Assembly: GCA_963931995.1 (NCBI GenBank)
Contig: OZ008369.1
Location: forward strand, 5,222,501 to 5,286,500
DNA from: Phaonia tiefii
Taxonomy: Eukaryota; Arthropoda; Insecta; Diptera; Muscidae
Direction of reading: 5' to 3'
Length of the DNA: 64,000 nucleotides
Of this stretch, positions 56,541 through 64,000 are shown one piece after another; position 1 is the stretch's first letter; the number at the start of each line of letters is the position of its first letter. The notes under the pieces are model-generated. The model did not search any database, was not told where the DNA came from, and saw only the letters and a list, made by a program, of their open reading frames with translations. The position numbers were made by a program, and so were the translations under genes.

Positions 56541-58388
56541 TCCAATAATTGTATCGGTGAGAAATTGCCCAGCCTTTACTTGCTGCTATGTAAGACTGAA
56601 AATTGCCACCTGTACCTCAACTGTGTCCCACTGTTTGTTCCCAATTCGTCTACATACGTCTGGAGGAGACACAGAAGGAGGGGAGTCCATGAGTAAATTA
56701 GTTTTGGCCATTATTATGTAAATGCTTAGTCACTGTTACACATATGCTTCATTTAATTTGCATATAAAAGGACTTTAGGTCAGAAATTCCAGAAAGGAAA
56801 CAGAAGCGGGAAAAGCAAACGGAGCAAAACTACTGTAAGAAACATTTAAAAATGGCTCCTTCATTCAGTTCAATACGGCCAATTTATTGAATAGGATTGT
56901 TGTCGGCCTTGTGGTTGTTCTTTGTCTATCTTGGTAGTAGACCTCTTTTATGTTTAATTCCATCGTACAGTTGTTAAGTCTGTAAACGGAAGAGATTTTC
57001 TCTTGTCCTTACAGAGTAGTGCGTTCTCCTATTTCCCCTTCCTACTGCTCAACATTCAATTATTTATTCAATAGTAAAGAAGAGGTGGATGAAGGCGATG
57101 ATGATGATGATGATCATGATGATGTTGATGAGGAAGTTGCAGCCGCAGTAGAGGCGGCAGAAGGATATCGGAAAGCACACAAGTATAAAATCTGCACTAT
57201 TATCCTCTTAAGCTTATTAAAAAACGGAAATGTTAAACTTGTTTTACCACCGGAAACAGCAAACAAAAGGAAATGTTGTTGGTTGCCATTGTTGATGGTG
57301 CTGTTTTTGGTCAATGAGTATTAAACTACAATACCAATTAGGTGTTCGTAATGGCCATCAAGTTATGAAAACGTAAATCCACTTAATTGCCAGGAGTTGG
57401 TGCTGCTTTCAGAGCAATTTCAAGTACAACTGGATGAATACTGATGTTGAACTCTTCCTAAGCACAGTCAACTTTTCAGTTAAAATGCCGATTGAAGGAA
57501 ACAATCGAGTGTAAGTAGGCAACACTTGGTGAAAGAATATACGGAAAACGTATAATCCCTGGAAAGAAATTCAAATTAATAATCAGGCAAAAGGGGTCTC
57601 AAGAGTGTTTTGAGAATATCGTAGAAATTATACTGACTGAAGACCCATTAAGGTTGGCAGCATAGGATTAGAATTTTCTAGTGCTAGAAATTATTAATCT
57701 TTTTTGATTTTCGCTTCTAAGACTTCTAAATATTAAACCTTCTCTTTGCAGGTTTAGCTTAAGTAATTGCATATATGTATTAGAAAACGTACTCCTGCTC
57801 TGTAATCTCATTTATGCTGTCCATACTAATGTTGGCTGCAATTTAATCCTTCCGCCCTTTCTGTACCTGCAATGGAAGCAAATTTGATTACACAAAACCA
57901 ACGAATGGAATTAGTGGCCACAATTTGGTTTACCTTTTAGCCAAATGGTCCATCACAGTATTGGTAATGGATAGAAAAGACCAACCAAATTTGAAATTCA
58001 AAGTAGTTCTATGCGAGACTACGAACTACTAACACAGATAAGATGGATAGTATATGGAGCCCTGGGCCACCATTGATTATTCCGTTCGTTCTCTTCATTT
58101 GTAAATTGAAAGGCACATAATTCGGAAAATTGCTTTTGAATTATCATTTCAAGCCTTAAACTGGGCTAAACATCTTAAATCAAAGTTGTATGTCGAAGCC
58201 ATTAACGATTGGAAGAGTTGAGAATATTGAATATTTACTTTTGAATTTTATTGCATAGACGAACATTAGGGTGCTCCTTATATAGCTCTTTTAGAATTGT
58301 AGTTAATAATGAAATGAATTGGTTCTTGACTTTACCATTAATATATACATATGTGTAAATTTGATATTGATATTTAACGTTTGACCCT
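56541..58388. other. Non-coding DNA
   Basis: Contains a (GAT)n-like stretch near 57093-57135 that yields an acidic open frame (57019-57324: runs of Asp then Glu/Ala). I treat this as simple repeat. No element or gene recognised otherwise. Confidence 0.5.
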
Positions 58389-58577
58389 GCATGAGAAACC
58401 CACGTCCAATCGATTGAAACCTAAGGAAAACTGATTTTTATCTAATACGGTGTAAAAATGAATATTAGCCGAAAAATTCGAAAATTTTCGTCTAAATTTT
58501 TACGACTCCAACACCGAATGCAGGCAAATAGCCCCGATTCCGAGTCCATGACTCCTATTGCAACTCCACTGCACTGG
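58389..58577 (+). repeat. Dispersed repeat shared with 30917-31150
   Basis: GCATGAGAAACCCACG, CCTAAGGAAAACTGATTTTT, TATCTAATACGGTG, TTTACGACTCCAACACCGAA and CTCCACTGCACTGG align with the earlier copy. It lies directly against the C-terminal end of the Jockey ORF. Confidence 0.55.
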
Positions 58578-58579
58578 CT

Positions 58580-61030
58580 ATAACTAGCTAATATATTGGG
58601 ATGATTACTTAGTCTTGACAAGTGTTTTGAACTAAGTCTGTTAATTTCATCCGTGGCATAAGGAATTTTTAAATCTTTATGAATTTGATTGTTCGAGTTA
58701 TACCAAGGTACATTTATAATTCGTTGCAATGTTATAGATTGATAACTTTATACATAAGATTTATACATTGGAATTACTAGATGTATCATACGCCCGCACC
58801 GACTTTAGGATAACTGTATATAGTTTAAGCTTCTTTTCAATACTAAGCTGAGATCCAAGCTTAAGCGACCACTTAATTTATATTGTTTTAAGTTAATTAG
58901 ATCCCTATTAGCTTTAATAGCTCTTTCCAAGTTAGTCTTTTATCGAATTGCATCCCAAGGTACTTACAAACATTCGATTTTTGGATTATAGAAGTATAGA
59001 TGTGAATCGGAGAACATCCTTCCCTTCTCAATGTAAGTGAAACATTTTTCTGCATTTAGGGTTATTCTCCACATTTTTAGTCAGCCCTACAACATATCTA
59101 TTTCAGTTTAACTACTGCAGACGTTTCAACTGGACATGTATGATGGGTCATTAAAGCCGTCTCGTCGGCATAGGTAGCGGTGGTGACCCACCCCATGATG
59201 CCAAACTCTATCAAATGCCTGGCTATACGTTCAAAAAACGGCGGAACTGTACAGTTTCCTCTCAAAAGATTCCGTGATGTTATGGCTCCGGTGTTCTGTG
59301 ATTGTGGCGGAAACCAAATTGATCATCAGGTATCGGGCGGCAAGCTCTCTTTCAAAAACCTTTGATAAGGTAGATCAACTCTTATTAGTTTGTAAGATGA
59401 CACATCATGTTCAGGTTTATTGGGTTTATGAATCATAATGATTTCAGCGCATTTCCATTGAGAAGGAAAGTGTTGTAATCTTACGAAAGCGTTATAAATG
59501 CACATCAAACGCAATATACCCTTATTTGGTAATAATTCCACTGCTATTGGTTGGATTTTGTCGTAGCCAGCAGATTTATAATTTTTTAATTTAAATATTT
59601 CCTTTTTAAATTGCTGCAGCGAAAAAGCTCGGATAGGTAAGTCCATTTGTAAAGAAGATTCTAAGAAATTTACAATTTTTTTTGTCAATTATTTGTCAAT
59701 TAATCTGAAAACAAATTGGCATTACTTTTATGAGACTTACACTATTGCCAATCGAGTCCTTTCACTGATATCTTGAGATATTTTGTTGCTTTCCATGTAC
59801 TGTAATCTGTATTATTAGTTGAATCTAATATACCCAAACAAATTCCCAATTCCTCATTTCTTGCTTCATGTAAAATCATCTTGGGTTTCTGGTATATTTC
59901 CAGTTTGTTCTTAGTTTTCTTTTCTCCCTTAAGAGTTTCTGCTTTCTGTTGAAATTGTTAATTGTTGTTTTCGTGAATTATCGTGATAGAAAGCACACGC
60001 TGAAAATAAACGGTCCTATAACATTATGCAGGAACCATGTATATGTTTAGAAAATCCATATTCTTAGGTGCAAGCATTGTTTTCATGAATTGAAGTTCTA
60101 GTGATTTTCCGATTCTTTGATGTCTGTCATGTTTTAAATTTCAGCAATTTTCAACAAATAAAGCCATATTTGGGTAACATGGGTCATATGTTATCACCTA
60201 TTAACATTGTGTCTCCAACCTGTAATATTGCATAGCAAACACAAAGTGTGTGGACACGAGTGTACTATATTTGCAACAAGCTACAAACACGTTATATTTG
60301 GATCCAAACAACAACAAAAAATTAAAATTGTCACAGCCCAACCGATTTCGGACCCGGTTTTAAAAAAAAATTTTAAATTTAGATTTAGATTAATCCAATA
60401 TTGGTAAAAGGCAATAGTTGTTTGGGGGGACAATAGTTTTTTATTTTTGTTTACGATATAGTTAGTTATAGTTAACGATGATCTTAACTCAGATCATCAC
60501 TGTATTTTATATCCCACAAATTACTAGATAAGTCCAGTAATTCTGGATTTTTATTAATGTCGGTTAGCCAATAAAATTATCTCCCTGTAGAAATAGTTTT
60601 ATAGTTATTTTTAATACTACATTTATAAAGTTCCTTCCTCTTAGTGCAGAACCCCCTCCAGGGGTTGTTCGCATTAAAATCACCACCAACAATAACTTTT
60701 GAAAATGTGTTAAGGGAAAATGAGTCACGAACGTTACATGTTTACTTGTGTCTTGGTGGAAAATAAATTGCATAAACATGTAAATAAGTATCATCACATT
60801 TCAATTGTACTCCACTGCCTTGTATTGATGCAGTAATCACAGGTTCTTTTGTCGCATATTTCAAGCATGATTCTATTAATACAGCGGATCCTGCATGTGC
60901 CTTACGATCTGGATGGTTGGCGTATATTATGTCATATCCTTTGATATACAAATAAGTTTTTTCAGTAAAATGTGTCTCTGAAATGAGTAGAATATCAATA
61001 ACGTTTTCTGTAAGGAATAAATCCATTTCC
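58580..61030 (-). pseudogene. Jockey-like non-LTR retrotransposon pol, decayed
   Basis: Minus strand, in order. Endonuclease: IDILLISETHFTEKTYLYIK, GYDIIYANHPDRKAHAGSAV and the conserved GGDFNANNP-like region (60565-60680), then TDINKNPELLDLSS. An inserted element (59994-60330) interrupts here. Linker: NNTDYSTWKATKYLKIS. Reverse transcriptase: FKKEIFKLKNYKSAGYDKIQ, QWKCAEIIMIHKPNKPEHDV, SKVFERELAARYL, SQAFDRVWHHG, then YADETAL, a mutated YADD (Asp to Glu), and KYLGMQFDKRLTWKE. C-terminus: LQRIINVPWYNSNNQIHKDL and RLSNHPNILA. Numerous frameshifts, a deletion before YADE, and the catalytic change leave it inactive. Length is about two thirds of a full Jockey pol region. No ORF1 or poly(A) tail was identified. 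Confidence 0.88.
59994..60330 (+). mobile_element. CACGCTG-family element, short form, inside Jockey
   Basis: Starts CACACGCTGAAAATAAACGG and contains AGGAACCATGTATATGTTTA, TGCAAGCATTGTTTTCATGA, TGTCTGTCATGTTTT, GTGTACTATATTTGCAACAA and GATCCAAACAACAACAAAAA. The right terminal repeat is missing. It separates the endonuclease and linker of the Jockey copy, so it inserted after that copy. Confidence 0.8.
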
Positions 61031-61510
61031 TTTATGTGACTGGGTTGTTAAATTATGTACACATTTTTCAACGTTCCACATTAATTTCATTTAGTTTTTT
61101 ATAATCACGACATTAAGTCCATATACGGTTAGAAACTGCTACAATATAATTTCTACAATTGGACACTTTAACTTAAAAGTAATACATTTGTACAGAAAAC
61201 CATTCAATCTGTGTACTTAAGTTAAGCACAACTAAGAACTCAATTTGAACTTAATTTTAATTTTTAGTCCAATATGCATTTATAATCTCTTCGTCTATAC
61301 AATTCGGAGTATTAATAGTCTTTGCTTGAATTAAAAATAGTGTTACTCAAGTCCAGTACAAAATCGTACTCATTTGGAGGAAATTTGTCCCAGAAAATTT
61401 TTTATTTAATGTTGAGTCCATAATTCGTTTCAATGCATGTACTCTGATCAAGTACGAATTCCTCAGATTTCGTTAAATTTCCTATTTTTTAAAACACAAA
61501 TGGACTACAG
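61031..61510. other. Non-coding DNA
   Basis: Nothing recognised. Might include the decayed 5' part of the Jockey copy, but no protein similarity was visible. Confidence 0.4.
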
Positions 61511-61770
61511 GCTGAAAAAAGCGGCCTCTGTAATATATTGTTCCCAACACATTCTGCATTAAACATGTATATGTTTGGGACACACTCGAAATATTCATAT
61601 ATTTGCAAGTCCCAAACTCACTAATATTTAAATTCAAACATTAGCATGGTTACTTGCAAACATGCATGCTTTTACGTGTAAGAATGTGCGTGTTTCATCC
61701 CAAACATAATAATATTTAGATGCAAATTAGTATGCGTTGGTACACAAGCAATATATACAAAACCAGTTAC
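61511..61770 (+). mobile_element. CACGCTG-family element, partial long form
   Basis: CAGGCTGAAAAAAGCGGCCT start, then AAACATGTATATGTTTGGGA, AGTCCCAAACTCACTAATAT, GCATGCTTTTACGTG and TTTCATCCCAAACATAA, then the GCGTTGGTACACAAG segment also seen at about 15140. The right half is missing. Confidence 0.68.
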
Positions 61771-61937
61771 TGTAAACAAAGCGCGGTTTAACTAATTTTT
61801 TTCAAGTTTTTTATATATTAAAAAATGGTTCACCGCTCCGATTTTCTCACTAAAACCTCGGGCAGACAAAAGGAATCAATTTACTGTTTTTTTCAGTTTG
61901 ATTCCTCAAAATCGTTTCTAGCACACATAAGCTAGCA

Positions 61938-62174
61938 ACAGCCGTCGGTGGTGCAATAGTTAGTGTACGTGGCTCTTGAACATGAGTACGTGGGTTCGAT
62001 CCCTGCTCCGACCTCCGACCACCACAGCTATGAAAAAACTTCTCAAAAATACCATTCGGAACAGGTGTAAAAACAATAGGTTCCAATCAGTGAATTCAAA
62101 ACTAGAAAGCTCACTGTTTGTGAAAAGGTCTCCCTTCATGGGATGTAATGGGAAACCATTTATTTATTTAATTA
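61938..62174 (+). mobile_element. SINE family 1 with internal deletion
   Basis: AGCCGTCGGTGGTGCAATAG head and GGGTTCGATCCCTGCTCCGA B box are followed by a jump of about 75 bp to AGCTATGAAAAAACTTCTCA. The tail is complete (CCCTTCATGGGATGTAATGG, then an ATTT repeat). Confidence 0.85.
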
Positions 62175-62742
62175 GCATACGTACCTCGTTAATCACTGTC
62201 ACAATCCATAAATCCGACTCAAATTTCAGAATACCACAGCGAGTGGAATGATTATGCTGAGCTTGGACTTCGAGTTTATGTTTCATTCAAACCATGGAGA
62301 ATGTTTTGCACCATCCATGGCAGAATGCTGACACGTACAAAATATCATTATCAAAGAAATGAAGAAATAAAGAACAATAAAACAGATTACTTTTGATAAC
62401 CGCGTAGCACGGTCCGGATTAACAATTGAACATAGTCCAAAAAATCCTGTCGACTGGATAACTCATACATACATATTCTTGCCTTAATTTAGAGAGGACG
62501 TAACAAATTTTTTTTTGAAATAGGGTTTTTTCATATTCATATAGAAAAACATAAAATACATAGTTACTAAAAAAAATAGTGTGCTGTGCACGAAAAATTT
62601 GTCCCCCCTTTTTAATCCAACTGCATTAACACATTTTTACACTTTCTGATATTATGAAATTTATTAAGATTTTTCCTCCTGTAAATTTTTAAAATGCTGG
62701 TTATGTCCTTTCTAAATTACGGTAACGATAGGTATATTAGAG
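62175..62742. other. Non-coding DNA
   Basis: Nothing recognised between the SINE and the start of the next element. Confidence 0.4.
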
Positions 62743-63339
62743 TGTCCCATCAATAATTTTTTGTTTGCTTAAGCTTTATTTGAAAGCTTATTGGGTAAAG
62801 TATTTTTGTAAAAATTTTTTGCAGATTTTTTGGAAGAGGTTTAGAGGTCGCGCAAGTCGAATTTCCACCAAAAATCGGGTATTCCGGACATTTTTTGAAT
62901 ATTACTTAAAACTTGGTCAATAACCAAAATTTTCTAAGTTTGTAGGTCAACATTTTTAAAGTAAAACGTCCAAACTTTTATTGTATACGCATAAACCGTC
63001 AGTGCTGGAAATGATTTTGCTCAATAATAGCCGTGTTTTGGTTACTAGCAAGCGATTGTCGCTTGCTAAGTTGCAAAGAAAACGGCAATTTAGCGATAAG
63101 TAATTTTATTCAAATATTTGAATAAGGGTTGTAAAAACTTGAAAGATGTGAAATTTTTTTTTTAAACTTAGCGAAAATGATTCTCGTCGCTCGCTAAGTG
63201 CTGTATACAAAACAAGCGAATATATAAGCAAGCGGTGTAACCAAAGCACGCTTAATGTACAATGTATTACATTTTTTCGTAAATTTTAGATACATTTTGT
63301 AAATAACGCTTTATAACTTTGAAAATTTTATGAAAATTT

Positions 63340-63715
63340 ACAAATCTAATGACGCACTTTAAAATGCGGATAAATATATTTCAAACAAATTTGGAAATTA
63401 AAATTTTCAAGTTGCAGTTACTGTTCCAGAGTTATACCAGTTTAAAGCTTTTTACCCATTGTATGAAACTAATAATATTATAAACTATTTGTCATTTTTG
63501 CATCAAATTTGCTTTAAATTTCTAGGAAATTTTAAAATACTAATGATGCACTTTAAAAGACGGATAAATTCCAAGCAATTTTATAAAACAAAATTTTGAA
63601 TTTGCAGTTACTGTTCCAGAGTTATGTCATTTTGAATCTCTTTACCCATTGTATGAAACTAATAATATTATATGTATATTGTTGGTAATTTTTGCATCGG
63701 ATTTGCTTTAATGAA
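63340..63715. repeat. Two-unit tandem repeat, period about 190 bp
   Basis: Units at about 63340-63530 and 63535-63715 share GCACTTTAAAA, GCAGTTACTGTTCCAGAGTT, TTTACCCATTGTATGAAACT and AATAATATTATA in order. It lies within the inverted-repeat element. Confidence 0.8.
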
Positions 63716-63748
63716 ATAATCTACATGCACTAAGTAACGACAAAGAAT

Positions 63749-63835
63749 TAGACGCAGAAAAAACGGCCCAGCAACATATTGCAGGAACCATATATATGAT
63801 TGCAAGCATTATTTTCATGAATTGAAGATCTGGTG
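63749..63835 (+). mobile_element. CACGCTG-family element, 5' fragment of short form
   Basis: GAAAAAACGGCCCAGCAACA, ATTGCAGGAACCATATATAT and TTCATGAATTGAAGATCTGG match the start of the short form. The rest is absent. Confidence 0.65.
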
Positions 63836-64000
63836 CGTTTTTTTTTTTACAAAATTTACAAAATTTGTCGAAACTTTACAAAATTTATCCAAAATTTACG
63901 GAAAAATGTAATACATGGTACCTTATTGAGCAAAATCATTGCCAAAACTGGTGGTTTATACAAATACAATTAAAGTTTGGACGTGTGGCTTTAAGAATGT

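Larger units (their letters stand above)
62743..64000. mobile_element. Long inverted-repeat element cut by the window edge
   Basis: The last 100 bp (63900-64000) are the reverse complement of about 62958-63050. Shared pieces include ATGATTTTGCTCAATAA, CGTCCAAACTTT and ATAAACC. The inverted repeat runs off the window, so the left end must lie left of 62958. I place it near 62743 (AGTGTCCCATCAATAATTTT) by guess. The interior has a tandem repeat (63340-63715) and a CACGCTG fragment (63749-63835). Confidence 0.6.

Noticed and set aside
57019..57324. Acidic 101-codon open frame
   Set aside because: The Asp-rich part is a GAT microsatellite and the rest lacks any recognised domain.

Overview
This window looks like intergenic or intronic DNA from a dipteran insect, perhaps a calyptrate fly. 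The inference rests on high A+T, no prokaryotic gene layout, abundant CAG/TTG trinucleotide-rich unique DNA, and transposon families typical of flies: Tc1/mariner including the DD41D (rosa-like) type, Jockey- and I-like non-LTR retrotransposons, and tRNA-derived SINEs. I recognise no host protein-coding exon, no true tRNA or rRNA gene, and no CRISPR array. Species cannot be assigned from sequence alone.

Most interpretable sequence is transposon debris, often nested. From left to right: a 1.7 kb element with long terminal inverted repeats (TIRs) at 1529-3210; a 439 bp hairpin MITE at 4429-4867; a deleted DD41D mariner at 6216-7052; the first of about eleven copies of a TIR family with ends CACACGCTGAAAAA (here called the CACGCTG family) at 9517-10172; several further TIR elements between 10287 and 13655; mariner remnants at 15464, 19580, 23724 and 25720; and the longest open frame in the window, 238 codons and unrecognised, at 29079-29795.

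The middle part holds what may be one 4.3 kb TIR element (31576-35869) that has received a mariner, a non-LTR fragment and a SINE. It also holds two foldback elements built from GGGTAATGGG-type palindromic repeats (36468-37558 and 41363-42503). The second is split by a 633 bp MITE flanked by TAA. Non-LTR retrotransposon remains on the minus strand lie at 33342-34231, 43511-44812, 47085-48330 and 58440-61030.

The right part contains a full-length but dead mariner with clear inverted repeats (54883-56140), flanked on each side by the same minisatellite motif in opposite orientation. It also contains a Jockey copy interrupted by a CACGCTG element, more SINEs, and an inverted-repeat element that runs off the right edge.

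Every transposase and reverse transcriptase seen carries stops, frameshifts, deletions or catalytic substitutions, so no autonomous element is visible. The stretches between elements (1-1528, 7053-9516, 20701-22736, 37559-41362, 44813-46430, 49170-51014, 56541-58388) show no convincing genes.
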